The notes: generated from the sequence alone by a model not told the origin. A DNA stretch of 64,000 bases from Intestinibacter bartlettii (GCF_000154445.1 NZ_DS499567.1), one strand, 5' to 3'; counted from the first letter of the stretch, positions 45,433-56,249 are shown. Numbers and translations: made by a program.

Positions 45433-46563
45433 ATGAAAAAAGAAATGCTAGCTATGATTTTAGCAGGGGGACAAGGCTCTAGATTAGGAGTATTTACAAA
45501 AAGAATTGCAAAACCAGCCGTATCATTCGGTGGTAAATACAGAATAATAGATTTTGTTTTAAGTAACTGTTCTAACTCAGGTATTGATACAGTTGGTGTA
45601 TTAACTCAATACAAACCACAAATACTAAATTCACATATCGGTATGGGGGACCATTGGGATTTAGACAGAGTTAACGGTGGTGTTACAATTCTTCAACCAT
45701 ATATGAATGAAAAAGAAGGTCATTGGTTTAATGGTACAGCCAATGCAATAAAGAAAAATATGGACTTTATAGATGATTATGATCCAGAATATGTTTTAAT
45801 ATTATCTGGAGACCATATATATAAAATGGACTACAGTAAAATGCTTGAATTTCACAAAGAAAAAGGAGCTAAAGCAACAATAGCAGTAATAGAAGTTCCT
45901 TGGGATGAAGCAAGTAGATTTGGAATTATGAATACAAATGAAGATGGAAGTATTTATGAATTTGAAGAAAAGCCAAAAGAACCAAAAAGTAATTTAGCCT
46001 CTATGGGTATTTACATATTTGACTGGAAGACTTTAAGAGCATACTTCAAAAGAGCAGATGAAACAGGAGAATGCCTAGACGACTTCGGACATAATGTAAT
46101 ACCAACTATGTTAGAAGAAGGACAATCAATGTTTGCATATCCATTTAAAGGATATTGGAGAGATGTTGGTACTATACAAAGTTTATGGGAAGCAAATATG
46201 GATTTAATAAACGATCCAGAGTCAGTAGATTTAAACGACCCACAATGGAGAATCTATACTAATACAAACGACGTTCCACCACAATATATAGGACCAAATG
46301 CATCAGTTAAAAAATCATTAATTGCCGATGGTTGTAGAGTTTACGGAACTGTTAGAAATACTGTATTATCACATAAAGTACAAATAGGTGAAGGTTCAGT
46401 TGTAGAAGATTCTGTAATAATGCCTAATGTAAAAATAGGCGAAAATGTAGTAATCAAAAAAGCAATGATAGCAGAAGGTGCTGTTATAGAAGATAACGCC
46501 ATAATAAAAGACGAAAATGATGAAATAAGTGTAGTATCAGAGTTCGAATTAGTAAAAGCATAA
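45433..46563 (+). CDS. glgC: Glucose-1-phosphate adenylyltransferase, catalytic subunit
   Basis: ADP-glucose pyrophosphorylase, the committed step of glycogen synthesis. The N-terminal nucleotidyltransferase domain shows AGGQGSRLGVFTKRIAKPAV, HWFNGTANAI, LSGDHIYKMDY and FEEKPKEPKS; the C-terminal left-handed beta helix begins near ASVKKSLIADG. The 376-residue length is typical. AAGGGGATC precedes the ATG. The 205-base gap from glgB may hold an extra promoter. It is paired with glgD immediately downstream. Confidence 0.95.
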   Translation: MKKEMLAMILAGGQGSRLGVFTKRIAKPAVSFGGKYRIIDFVLSNCSNSGIDTVGVLTQYKPQILNSHIGMGDHWDLDRVNGGVTILQPYMNEKEGHWFNGTANAIKKNMDFIDDYDPEYVLILSGDHIYKMDYSKMLEFHKEKGAKATIAVIEVPWDEASRFGIMNTNEDGSIYEFEEKPKEPKSNLASMGIYIFDWKTLRAYFKRADETGECLDDFGHNVIPTMLEEGQSMFAYPFKGYWRDVGTIQSLWEANMDLINDPESVDLNDPQWRIYTNTNDVPPQYIGPNASVKKSLIADGCRVYGTVRNTVLSHKVQIGEGSVVEDSVIMPNVKIGENVVIKKAMIAEGAVIEDNAIIKDENDEISVVSEFELVKA

Positions 46564-46626
46564 TAGATTATGATTAATAAAAAAATAAAGTTAAAAGTAA
46601 CATAGGTAAATATAGGGGGAAATTTT

Positions 46627-47757
46627 ATGAAAAATGAATGCATGGGCTTAATAAATTTAGATAGCATACAAAATCCATCAGTAAACGTATTGTCAGATCA
46701 TAGACCAGTAGCTACTATACCAATAGCAGGTAGATATAGATTAATAGACTTTACATTATCAAATATGGTTAATTCAGGAATAACAAATGTAGGAATATAT
46801 GCAAGAGAAAAATACAGATCTTTAACTGACCATTTAGGAAGTGGTAAAGATTGGGATTTAAGTAGAAAACAAGGTGGACTATATGTTTTAAGTCCTGAAA
46901 ATGCTAAAAATAACAATAATTATGGTTATAGAAAAGGTGACATATATACAATATTAGCTAATATAGATTACATAGAAAAAAGTCCTGAAGAATATGTCAT
47001 AGTTGCACCATCATACATGATTTGTTCGATAGATTATAATGACTTATTAAAATATCATAAAAAATCAAATAACGACATAACAATAGTTTATAAACGTGTT
47101 GAGAATGCAAATAAAGATTTCAAAAATTGCAATACTTTAAATATAGATAAAGATAAATTGGTAAAAAATGTAGGTAATAATTTAAATACTTTTCCAAGTG
47201 CAAATATATGCATGGACACATTCATAATGAAACGTACAGATTTTATAGAATGTATATACAGCATAGCTAGTATGGGAACGTATTCTTACATAGAAGATTA
47301 TATAATAAATCAATTAGATAATATACAAGTAGGAGCATACAAATACGAAGGATACTTAAAATGTATAACTTCATTAAAAAGTTATTACGAAGCAAGTAAA
47401 GAATTCTTAACAGAAGATGTATCTAGAGAAATATTTAAATCAGATAGAAAAATATTTACTAAAGATAAATCACAAGCACCAACTATGTATGGAGAAAATG
47501 CTGAAGTTAAAGGTTCATTTATAGCAACTGGTTGCCAAATAGATGGTACTGTTGAAGATTCCACTTTATTTAGAAAAGTAAAAATAGGGAAAGGTTCAAC
47601 TATAAGAGATTCTGTTATAATGCAAAGTTGCAAGATTGGAGAAAATGTAGTACTGGAAAATGTAATACTAGATAAAAATGTAGTTATAAGCGATAATAAA
47701 GAATTAAAAGGAGACAAAGATTACCCAATGGTAATTGAAAAAAATGAAACAGTTTAA
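46627..47757 (+). CDS. glgD: Glucose-1-phosphate adenylyltransferase subunit GlgD
   Basis: A 376-residue paralogue of GlgC. It lacks the nucleotide-binding GGxGxRL loop, reading instead MGLINLDSIQNPSVNVLSDHRPVATIP, but keeps the GRYRLIDFTLSNMVNSGI region and the C-terminal beta helix. In Firmicutes GlgD forms a complex with GlgC and alters its activity. The missing loop supports a regulatory rather than catalytic role. It lies 63 bases after glgC and 17 before glgA, in the same operon. Confidence 0.93.
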   Translation: MKNECMGLINLDSIQNPSVNVLSDHRPVATIPIAGRYRLIDFTLSNMVNSGITNVGIYAREKYRSLTDHLGSGKDWDLSRKQGGLYVLSPENAKNNNNYGYRKGDIYTILANIDYIEKSPEEYVIVAPSYMICSIDYNDLLKYHKKSNNDITIVYKRVENANKDFKNCNTLNIDKDKLVKNVGNNLNTFPSANICMDTFIMKRTDFIECIYSIASMGTYSYIEDYIINQLDNIQVGAYKYEGYLKCITSLKSYYEASKEFLTEDVSREIFKSDRKIFTKDKSQAPTMYGENAEVKGSFIATGCQIDGTVEDSTLFRKVKIGKGSTIRDSVIMQSCKIGENVVLENVILDKNVVISDNKELKGDKDYPMVIEKNETV

Positions 47758-47774
47758 ATAAGGGGGTAGAAAAT

Positions 47775-49211
47775 ATGAAGGTACTTTATGTAACAGCAGA
47801 GTGTTGGCCTTTTGCTAAAACAGGAGGTTTAGGCGATGTTGCATATGCATTACCAAAGGCATTAAAAAAAGAGGGTGTAGATGTTAGAGTAATGATGCCT
47901 AAATACTCAACAATACCTACATATTTAAAAGACAGATTAAAAAAAGTAGGCGAATTTAGTGTTGATGTATCTTGGAGAAGTCAATATTGTGGAGTTGAAC
48001 AGCTAGAATTAGATGGAGTAACATTTTACTTCATAGATAATGAATACTATTTTAAAAGAGATGTAGAACAAAGTATATATGGACATGGAGATGATGCAGA
48101 AAGATTTGTATTCTTTACAAATGCTGTATTAAAATCTATAGATAAATTAGGTTTCTATCCTGATGTAATCAATATAAATGACTGGCATACAGGAATGTTA
48201 CCATTATATTTAAAAGAAAAATATGCACATTTACCAAAATACAGCCATATAAAAACTATATATACTATACATAATTTACAGTATCAAGGTATTTTTAGTA
48301 GTGATATACTTGGAGACATATTAGATATAGACTTCAGACATTTTAATAATGGTGATATAGAATATCATGGACAAATAAACTTTATGAAAGCAGGAATAAA
48401 CTTTGCAGATAAAGTTTCTACAGTAAGTCCATCATATGCCGGAGAAATAAAAACAGCGTTCTATGGAAATACTCTAGATGGATTAATAAGAGCAAATGAA
48501 TATAAATTAGTAGGAATACTAAATGGTATAGATTATGATATAAATAATCCACAAACAGACCAAAATTTATTTGTAAATTATGATATAAATTCACTAGATA
48601 AAAAAGTTCAAAATAAAATAGAATTACAAAAACTTTTGAAATTAGAAGTTAATCCTAACATTCCTATGGTAGGGATAGTATCTAGATTAGTTTCACAAAA
48701 AGGTTTAGATTTAATTAGTTTTATGATGCCAGAGATAGTAAACGAAAACTTACAATTAGTTGTATTAGGAACTGGTGAAAACCAATACCAATCAATGTTC
48801 CACTATTACGATTCTCACTATCCTTCAAAAGTTTCAGCTAATATAACTTTTGATAGTGCATTAGCTCAACAAATTTATGCTGCTAGTGATATATTCTTAA
48901 TGCCATCATTATTTGAGCCATGTGGAATAGGTCAAATGATAGCAATGAGATATGGAACATTACCAATAGTTAGAGAAACTGGTGGATTAAAAGACACTGT
49001 AAATCCTTATAACCAATACACTCATGAAGGAAATGGATTTAGCTTTAGTAACTACAATGCACATGAAATGTTTTTCACATTACAAAAAGCTGTAAGATTA
49101 TATCATGAAGATAGAAACACATGGAATATATTGGTTAGAAATGCTATGAACACTGATGATAGTTGGAGCAAATCAGCTAAAGAATATATAAAAGTATACA
49201 AAAGTCTATAA
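47775..49211 (+). CDS. glgA: Glycogen synthase
   Basis: GT5 glucosyltransferase that extends alpha-1,4 chains from ADP-glucose. The N-terminal KTGGLGDV loop binds ADP-glucose; the second Rossmann domain has GIVSRLVSQKGLDLI, and FEPCGIGQMIAMRYGTLPIVRETGGL carries the catalytic Glu and the conserved TGGL. The length of 478 is standard. AAGGGGG precedes the ATG. Two hairpins separate it from glgP and may adjust downstream expression. Confidence 0.96.
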   Translation: MKVLYVTAECWPFAKTGGLGDVAYALPKALKKEGVDVRVMMPKYSTIPTYLKDRLKKVGEFSVDVSWRSQYCGVEQLELDGVTFYFIDNEYYFKRDVEQSIYGHGDDAERFVFFTNAVLKSIDKLGFYPDVININDWHTGMLPLYLKEKYAHLPKYSHIKTIYTIHNLQYQGIFSSDILGDILDIDFRHFNNGDIEYHGQINFMKAGINFADKVSTVSPSYAGEIKTAFYGNTLDGLIRANEYKLVGILNGIDYDINNPQTDQNLFVNYDINSLDKKVQNKIELQKLLKLEVNPNIPMVGIVSRLVSQKGLDLISFMMPEIVNENLQLVVLGTGENQYQSMFHYYDSHYPSKVSANITFDSALAQQIYAASDIFLMPSLFEPCGIGQMIAMRYGTLPIVRETGGLKDTVNPYNQYTHEGNGFSFSNYNAHEMFFTLQKAVRLYHEDRNTWNILVRNAMNTDDSWSKSAKEYIKVYKSL

Positions 49212-49282
49212 GAAAGATTTGATTAAAAAATAGATTTTAAATGCATTAAGGGAGATTATATTTATTTATAACATTAAGATAA

Positions 49283-49333
49283 GGCACTTGCTTTGCAAGT
49301 GCTATACCCTTTTATGCTGATAAAGGGGTTATT
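49283..49333 (+). repeat. Tandem hairpins between glgA and glgP
   Basis: GCACTTGC TTT GCAAGTGC (about 49284-49302) is followed by CCCTTT/AAAGGG (about 49308-49328). Neither has a terminal T-run; they may stabilise or process the glycogen mRNA. Confidence 0.6.
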
Positions 49334-49357
49334 TAACAATAGTAAGGGAGATGGCTT

Positions 49358-51790
49358 ATGATCACAATTAGCAAAAAGAAATTTAAACATGCTTTTAAGA
49401 GTAAAATGTACAGTTTATATGCCCAACCCGTAGAAGAGGCAAGTAAAGATGAAATCTTTAGAGTACTATGTTGTGTTATAAAAGATTTTATAGCAAAAGA
49501 ATGGGTTGGAACTAGAATTGATAAAGAAAAAGCAGTTTTTTATTTTTCAATGGAATTCTTAATAGGGAGACAACTACAATCTAATTTATTAAATTTAGAT
49601 GTAGAGCATGAGATAGAAGAGGGTCTTAAAGAACTAGGTATTGACTTAAATGAAATAATAGAAACAGAACCAGATCCAGGATTAGGAAATGGTGGTTTAG
49701 GAAGATTGGCAGCATGCTTTTTAGATTCAATGGCATCAGTTGGAATTAGTGGTCATGGATATGGGATAAGATACAAATATGGTCTATTTGAACAAAAGTT
49801 TGTAAATGGATCTCAAGTTGAACTACCAGATAACTGGCTAAAAAATGGTCAATATCCTTGGGAAACTGTAAGACCAAATAGAGCAGTTGTAGTCAAATTT
49901 GAAGGAGATGCTTATTTAAAACAAAGAGCCGATGGTAATTTAGATGTAGTACATGAAAATTATATACCTGTTATGGCTATGCCTTATGATATACCTATAA
50001 TAGGATATGAAAATCACTGTATAAATACACTTAGACTATGGAAAAGTGAAATTTTAAACAGGGACTTCTCAGAAGTTAATAAAAATGCCAAAAACCAAAA
50101 TGGAAGTTATGAAGATGCATTAAAATATAAATACTATACTGAAGAAATATCTCAAGTTTTATATCCAAATGACTCAAATTATGCAGGTAGATTACTTAGA
50201 TTAAAACAAGAATATTTCTTTGTCAGTGCAGGGTTACAAGATATAATAAGAAAATGTAAAAAAAATAAAGTCAGTATGAGAGATTTACCTAAAAAGGTAG
50301 CTATTCATATAAACGATACACATCCAACTCTATGTATCCCAGAATTAATGAGAATACTTTTAGATGAAGAAGGATTTTCTTGGGATGAAGCATGGGATAT
50401 AACAACTAGAGTTATGTCATATACAAATCACACTATTTTAGCAGAAGCATTAGAAAAATGGCCAGTTGAAATGATGAAAAAACTATTACCAAGAATTTAT
50501 ATGATAATAGAAGAAATAGACAGAAGATATGTTGAATATCTACAAAGTAAATATCATGATGACTGGGGAAAAATAAACTACATGAGAATTATAAACAACG
50601 GTGAAGTTAGAATGGCACATTTATGTATTAGAGGTAGTCATAGTGTAAATGGTGTTGCAAAACTTCACACTGAAATTCTAAAACATGAAGAATTAAAGGA
50701 TTTCTACAACGATGAACCATATAAATTCAACAATAAAACAAATGGGATAGCTCATAGAAGATGGCTTATGAGTTGTAATAAAGAACTTTCAGACTTGATT
50801 ACTGAATTAATAGGAGATGACTGGAAGAAAGATACTTCTAAATTAAAAGATTTAGAAAAATATCTAGATAACAAAAAAGTTTTAGATAGAGTTGGAGAAA
50901 TAAAATACAACAATAAAGTAAAACTTGCAGATTATATATATGAAAAACAAGGAATAAAAGTAGACCCAAATTCAATATTTGATGTACAAATAAAGAGATT
51001 GCATGCATATAAAAGACAATTATTAAATGTACTTCATATTCTTTATTTATATCATGAAATACTTGATAATCCAGAGTTTGAAATTATACCTCGTACATTC
51101 ATCTTTGGGGCAAAGGCTGCACCAGGATATTACTTAGCAAAATGTATAATCAAACTTATAAATAGTGTTGCTGATTTAATCAACAACGACCCTAGAGTCA
51201 AAGACAAAGTAAAAGTAGTATTTATAGAAAACTATGGTGTGTCAATTGCTGAAAAAATAATACCAGCAGCAAATGTAAGTGAACAAATATCTACAACTAC
51301 TAAAGAAGCATCAGGAACTGGTAATATGAAACTTATGATGAATGGTGCTATAACAATGGCGACTATGGATGGGGCTAATGTAGAGATTTCTGAACAAGTT
51401 GGCAAAGAAAATATGTTTATATTTGGTCTAAATGCTGAACAAGTTTTAGAATACAATAAATGTGGTGGATATTCTTCTAAAGATTTATATCACAGTGATA
51501 GAAAAATAAAAAGAGTAGTTGATGACTTAGTAAATGGATTTATACCTGGATTAGGTAAAGATGGAATTACAATATATGACTCATTAATAACTTATAATGA
51601 TGAATATTTTGTACTTAGAGATTTCTATTCTTATATTAAAGCACAAAAGAGTTTACAAGAACTTTATAGAAATCAAGACCTTTGGAATAAGATATCATTA
51701 AAGAATACTGCATGTTCAGGTTTCTTCTCTAGTGATAGAACAATAGAAGAATATATAAATGATATTTGGTTTAAAGAAGGTGAAAGATAA
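49358..51790 (+). CDS. glgP: Glycogen/starch phosphorylase
   Basis: GT35 enzyme releasing glucose-1-phosphate from alpha-1,4-glucan ends. Key features: the phosphate/substrate region EPDPGLGNGGLGRLAACFLDS, IKRLHAYKRQLLN, and the pyridoxal phosphate lysine in EASGTGNMKLMMNG. At 810 residues it is full length. AAGGGAG precedes the ATG. It runs almost into the GH13 gene (one base between stop and start codons), so the two degradative enzymes are co-translated. Confidence 0.96.
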   Translation: MITISKKKFKHAFKSKMYSLYAQPVEEASKDEIFRVLCCVIKDFIAKEWVGTRIDKEKAVFYFSMEFLIGRQLQSNLLNLDVEHEIEEGLKELGIDLNEIIETEPDPGLGNGGLGRLAACFLDSMASVGISGHGYGIRYKYGLFEQKFVNGSQVELPDNWLKNGQYPWETVRPNRAVVVKFEGDAYLKQRADGNLDVVHENYIPVMAMPYDIPIIGYENHCINTLRLWKSEILNRDFSEVNKNAKNQNGSYEDALKYKYYTEEISQVLYPNDSNYAGRLLRLKQEYFFVSAGLQDIIRKCKKNKVSMRDLPKKVAIHINDTHPTLCIPELMRILLDEEGFSWDEAWDITTRVMSYTNHTILAEALEKWPVEMMKKLLPRIYMIIEEIDRRYVEYLQSKYHDDWGKINYMRIINNGEVRMAHLCIRGSHSVNGVAKLHTEILKHEELKDFYNDEPYKFNNKTNGIAHRRWLMSCNKELSDLITELIGDDWKKDTSKLKDLEKYLDNKKVLDRVGEIKYNNKVKLADYIYEKQGIKVDPNSIFDVQIKRLHAYKRQLLNVLHILYLYHEILDNPEFEIIPRTFIFGAKAAPGYYLAKCIIKLINSVADLINNDPRVKDKVKVVFIENYGVSIAEKIIPAANVSEQISTTTKEASGTGNMKLMMNGAITMATMDGANVEISEQVGKENMFIFGLNAEQVLEYNKCGGYSSKDLYHSDRKIKRVVDDLVNGFIPGLGKDGITIYDSLITYNDEYFVLRDFYSYIKAQKSLQELYRNQDLWNKISLKNTACSGFFSSDRTIEEYINDIWFKEGER

Positions 51791-51791
51791 T

Positions 51792-53672
51792 ATGGCAAAT
51801 ATTGTAAATTATAATTCATGGGATACAAATTTTAAAACTCCATTTGGAGCTTTAAAGACTTGTGAAAGTGCGATTATTAAAGTTGAAAGTAGCAAGGCTT
51901 TTGATGTATGCAGTATAAAATTAATAATAGAAAAAGAAGATGAAAATTTAAATCCAGTATTAGTGAGGGAATTAGAATTACAACAAAGCGGGGAAAATGA
52001 AAAAGTAAGAGAGTATTCTGTAGAAATTTCTCCTTTAGAACAACCCGCAACATACTATTACTTTTTATCAGTAGAAGTAAACTTATATGGTGAACAAAAA
52101 ACATTATTCTATGGCAAACAAGCTAATAATGGAATGATTTGTGAATATAATTATGATGATTTAAATAAATATCAACTGACTGTTTATGAAGATTATAAGG
52201 TGCCTTCATGGTTTAAAGAAGGTGTTTTATACCATGTATTTGTAGACAGATTTAATAATGGTAATAGAAGTGGAAAGGTTGATAATCCTAAGAAAAACTC
52301 ATTTTTATATGGGAATTGGGAAGATGACCCAATGTATATAAAAGACCAAAATGGAGAAATCCTAAGATGGGATTTTCATGGTGGTAACCTTAAGGGAATA
52401 ATTAATAAACTAGGATATCTAAAAAAACTAGGTGTTACAGTTATATATTTAAGTCCTATATTTGAAGCAGCAAGTAACCACAAATATGATACTGGAAATT
52501 ATAAAAATATAGACCCTATGTTTGGTGATGAAAAAATATTCAAGGAATTAATTGATAAAGCAGCTGAAAAAGGAATGGCTGTAGTTCTTGATGGTGTATT
52601 CAGTCACATTGGAGCAGACAGCATATATTTCAACAAATTTAATAATTATGACAGTGTAGGTGCTTATCAATCAGAAGATTCACCATATAGAACATGGTTT
52701 AATTTTAAAGAAGGACCAGAAGAATACCAATCTTGGTGGGGAATAAAAGCTCTACCTAACACTAATGAATTAGAGCCTTCATTTATGGATTATATTATTT
52801 ACGACAAAGATAGTGTAATAAATAAGTGGATGAATATGGGTGTTAAAGGTTGGAGACTAGATGTAGCAGATGAACTTCCTACTAAATTTATACAAGAATT
52901 GAAAAAGGAAGTTAAAAAAAATAACGAAGAATCGATAGTAATCGGTGAAGTTTGGGAAGATGCATCTAATAAAATCAGCTATGGAGAAAGAAGAACTTAT
53001 TTACTTGGCGACCAATTAGATAGTGTTTTAGGATATCCATTTAGAGATAATTTAGTTAATTTCTTAAATGGAGAAAAAACATCTTGGCAATTAAATGATT
53101 TCTTTATGACAATAAAAGAAAACTATCCAAGTGAAGCATTTAAGTCTAATCTTAATCTATTAAGTAGTCACGATATTGTCAGAATAAAAACTGCTTTAAA
53201 ATCTGATAAAGATTTATTAAAACTAGCAATACTTACACAAATGAGTTTTGAAGGAGTACCATATATATACTATGGTGATGAAGCAGGGCTTGAAGGTGGA
53301 AAAGATCCAGAAAACAGAAAAACATATCCTTGGAAAAATGAAGATATGGAAATAATGGATTTCTATAGACATTGTAGCCAATTTAGAAATAGAAATAAAG
53401 TATTTGCTTTAGGGGATACTTATTTCATATATACAGAAAATGACGATGTATTTGGATATATAAGATACAATGAAGATGATAGTGAATTAATTCTTATAAA
53501 TAGAAGTGAATCTAAGCAAAATGTAAAAATAAACTTAGAAGCAGATTGTATAGAAGAAGTGACTGTGACATATTCTGTAATCAATAATGGTGAAAAGATT
53601 ATAGGAATAGATAATAAGTTTAATATTGATATAGATTCAAAATCATATAGAATATTTAAACTTTGGAAATAG
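51792..53672 (+). CDS. GH13 alpha-glucan hydrolase (neopullulanase/amylase-like)
   Basis: A 626-residue cytoplasmic GH13 enzyme. An N-terminal beta-sandwich (about residues 1-125) similar to CBM34 precedes the barrel. Region I is VVLDGVFSHIG, the nucleophile Asp is in GWRLDVADELP, the acid Glu in VIGEVWED and the third acid in LSSHDIVR. No signal peptide is present. The chosen Met (ANIVNYNSWDTNF) sits one base after the glgP stop; an upstream frame lacks a site. It probably trims or debranches glycogen alongside the phosphorylase. Alpha-1,6 versus alpha-1,4 specificity cannot be decided. Confidence 0.88.
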   Translation: MANIVNYNSWDTNFKTPFGALKTCESAIIKVESSKAFDVCSIKLIIEKEDENLNPVLVRELELQQSGENEKVREYSVEISPLEQPATYYYFLSVEVNLYGEQKTLFYGKQANNGMICEYNYDDLNKYQLTVYEDYKVPSWFKEGVLYHVFVDRFNNGNRSGKVDNPKKNSFLYGNWEDDPMYIKDQNGEILRWDFHGGNLKGIINKLGYLKKLGVTVIYLSPIFEAASNHKYDTGNYKNIDPMFGDEKIFKELIDKAAEKGMAVVLDGVFSHIGADSIYFNKFNNYDSVGAYQSEDSPYRTWFNFKEGPEEYQSWWGIKALPNTNELEPSFMDYIIYDKDSVINKWMNMGVKGWRLDVADELPTKFIQELKKEVKKNNEESIVIGEVWEDASNKISYGERRTYLLGDQLDSVLGYPFRDNLVNFLNGEKTSWQLNDFFMTIKENYPSEAFKSNLNLLSSHDIVRIKTALKSDKDLLKLAILTQMSFEGVPYIYYGDEAGLEGGKDPENRKTYPWKNEDMEIMDFYRHCSQFRNRNKVFALGDTYFIYTENDDVFGYIRYNEDDSELILINRSESKQNVKINLEADCIEEVTVTYSVINNGEKIIGIDNKFNIDIDSKSYRIFKLWK

Positions 53673-53691
53673 TAAATTTATACTAAAACTA

Positions 53692-53735
53692 AAAAATCTA
53701 TGGAGGATAAAATATCTTCCATAGATTTTTTAATC
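53692..53735. terminator. Bidirectional terminator between glycogen cluster and ssb
   Basis: AAAATCTATGGAgGATA pairs with TATCtTCCATAGATTTT, flanked by A and T tracts. Confidence 0.9.
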
Positions 53736-53740
53736 TTTAA

Positions 53741-54169
53741 TTAAAATGGAATTTGATCTTCTGATAATTCACCTTCAAATACTTCCGCATCATTTATTAC
53801 ATCTTTAAATATATCTTTGTCTTCGAATACTTTGCGATGGTCTGAACTTCTGTGTTTATGTCCTAAAAAGTGAAAATTATAGGCATTTATTATGGCTTTA
53901 GTTCTGTTTTGACCATCTTTATTCACATATTTGTCTATTCTTAAAGAACCTTCTACGGCGATTAGAGAACCTTTTGAGGCATATTGGCATAATGTTTCTG
54001 CCCTTCTTCCCCAGATATCTATATTTATAAAATCTGTTGGGATTACTCCATCTTTATTTCGATAATTTCTAGATACAGCTAGACAAAATGTGCATACAGC
54101 TCTGTCATCATTTACGTATTTTAGTTCTGGGTCAAAAACCAGTCTTCCAATCAAACTAACATTATTCAT
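53741..54169 (-). CDS. ssb: Single-stranded DNA-binding protein
   Basis: A 142-residue OB-fold protein (about residues 1-103; NNVSLIGRLVFDPELKYV, FINIDIWGRRAETLCQYASKGSLIAVEGSLR), followed by an acidic linker and the partner-binding tip EDQIPF. It binds single-stranded DNA as a tetramer. It lies outside the usual rpsF-ssb-rpsR locus, so it may be a second copy used in recombination or competence; that is inference. AAAGGTGG precedes the ATG. Confidence 0.92.
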   Translation of the reverse strand: MNNVSLIGRLVFDPELKYVNDDRAVCTFCLAVSRNYRNKDGVIPTDFINIDIWGRRAETLCQYASKGSLIAVEGSLRIDKYVNKDGQNRTKAIINAYNFHFLGHKHRSSDHRKVFEDKDIFKDVINDAEVFEGELSEDQIPF

Positions 54170-54211
54170 GCTTTAACCACCTTTTTCTTTAGTATTTATT
54201 AAAATTATTGA

Positions 54212-54263
54212 CAAAAAAGGATTTTTTATACAAATTATTGATGAGAAAAAAGGATTTTTTACT
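54212..54263 (+). repeat. Direct repeat upstream of the PAS kinase gene
   Basis: The 16-mer AAAAAAGGATTTTTTA occurs twice (about 54214-54229 and 54247-54262), each preceded by AAATTATTGA. It lies between the divergent ssb and kinase genes. Confidence 0.6.
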
Positions 54264-54348
54264 AAAAAAATATAATATATTAATATAATGATTCAATATA
54301 TTTTAAAAATTTGTATTTAAACTCGGATGATAAAAAAGGGGTATGATT

Positions 54349-56249
54349 ATGGGTGGTAAAATTTATGAACGAATCTTAAAAAATAGTAAAGACGGCTTTC
54401 TAAAAATAAGGGTTATAAAAATAAAAATGGAGAGTATATTGGCTTTGATATTATAGAGTACAATAATTCTCTAATAGAGATTTTAAAAAAAATATTAGCA
54501 AAAAGTAATTTAAACATAGATAATATAAAAGAAGCTTTTAGTAAAAAATTCGATGACAATAATCAAAAAATAAAATTTGAAGAATTTTTAAAAATAGTAG
54601 AGAAAAATGAATTTAAAAATGTTAGTTTTGGAAAAATATCATATGGAATGTACTTAAATATAGACGGTTATTATTTAGAAGAATATTTTATACTGATATT
54701 TAAACTGAATTTTGAACAAGAGATTTTTAGATTTTCAGAGCAATTGGACAAGGCCACGGGAGTTTATTTTTGGGTGAAGGATATAAAGGGAAATTATATA
54801 ACTGTAAATAAAAAATGGTTAGATGAAGTAGGATTTGAAAGCAAAGAAAGTATTGAAGGTCTGAATAGTTATGATGTTTGGCCAAAAAGACAATGTGATA
54901 ATTTTAGAGCTAATGAGAAAGAGGTAATAGAAGATAATACTATAAAAATTTTTGAAGAAACATTTCCATTTCGCAATGGTGACAAAACTGTAGATACAAC
55001 TATATGGCCTTTATTAGATAAAGATAACCATCCAATAGGAACTATGGGAATTGCCATCGATGGAAAATGTAGAGCAAGATTTTATGAAAATTTAAATAAT
55101 AATGAGAAAAACTTTAGAGAAATAACAAAATATTGTGACTCAGTATTTTTTATAAGAGATGAAAAAAATATAATTTATATGAGTCCAGCTTATGAAACTA
55201 TATTTGAAGAGTCTTGTGATTACTATGCACATGATGTCTATCAATTTAACAATTTTTTTAAAAATGAAGAACAAAAAGAAGGTATATTAAAAGACTATGA
55301 ATTTGATAAAATGAATGAAGGTAGGGCGAAGGCTAAATTAAAAAATGGTAAAGAAAAATGGATACAATATAAGTTTCTTCCTATAATAGATGAAGATGGT
55401 AAAGCAATCAAAAGAATAGGTATATTAACTGATATAACAAAAGAAGTAGCATTAGAAGAAGAAAAAGAGAAAATAAGATTAGACTTTTTTGCCAATATAT
55501 CTCATGAACTTAGAACGCCAGTTAATTTAATTTTGAGTTCTATACAAGTTTTAAAATTGAAATTAAGTACATTAGATAAGGAAAATTATAATTATTTTTC
55601 AAATTATATAAATATAATGCAACGAAATACATTTAGATTAGTAAAATTAATAAATAATTTAATCGATTCAACAAAGATTGATTCAAAGAGTATAGAAATT
55701 CACCCTATAAATTCAGATATAATAAGTTTTATAGAAGATACTTGTTCTTCAGTATTAGATTTTGTAAAATCTAAAAATATGAATTTGATATTTGATACAG
55801 ATATTGAGGAAGAAGTTATAGGTTTTGACCCTAGTTATATAGAGCGAATTATGCTCAATCTGCTATCAAATGCTATTAAATTTAATAAGAAAGATGGAAA
55901 TATATTTGTAAATGTAAGTGTTAATGAAAAAGATGTAGTTGTCGAAGTTAAAGATGAAGGACCGGGAATTCCAGAAGAAAAAATACCTAATATTTTTGAT
56001 AGATTTGAACAAGTTAGAAGTAAAATGAAAAGCGAAAGAGAAGGTACTGGAATAGGTCTTTATATAGTAAAAGCTTTAGTTGATTTACATAATGGAACTA
56101 TAAGGGTAAATAGTGAAGAAAAAGACGGATGTTCAATTATATTTACATTACCTAGAAAGAAAATAGAAGAAAAAAATGATGATAATATAATATTTAAAGA
56201 AAATAAAGCAAATATGATAGATATAGAATTTTCTGACATATATTTATAA
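54349..56249 (+). pseudogene. PAS-domain sensor histidine kinase, frameshifted
   Basis: The intact gene would start at ATG 54349 (seven bases after AAAGGGG) and encode a soluble kinase with an N-terminal sensor region, PAS domains (about 54720-55050 and 55110-55440), HisKA with His in NISHELRTPVNLI, an N box (NLLSNAIKFNK) and G boxes (DEGPGIP, GTGIGLYIV). The frame breaks in the A-run at 54417-54421: adding one A joins the starting frame to the downstream one. The remaining open frame begins at 54648 or could start from an internal codon, and keeps PAS and catalytic domains. No response regulator is adjacent. Function unknown; the break may be a sequencing error. Confidence 0.75.
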
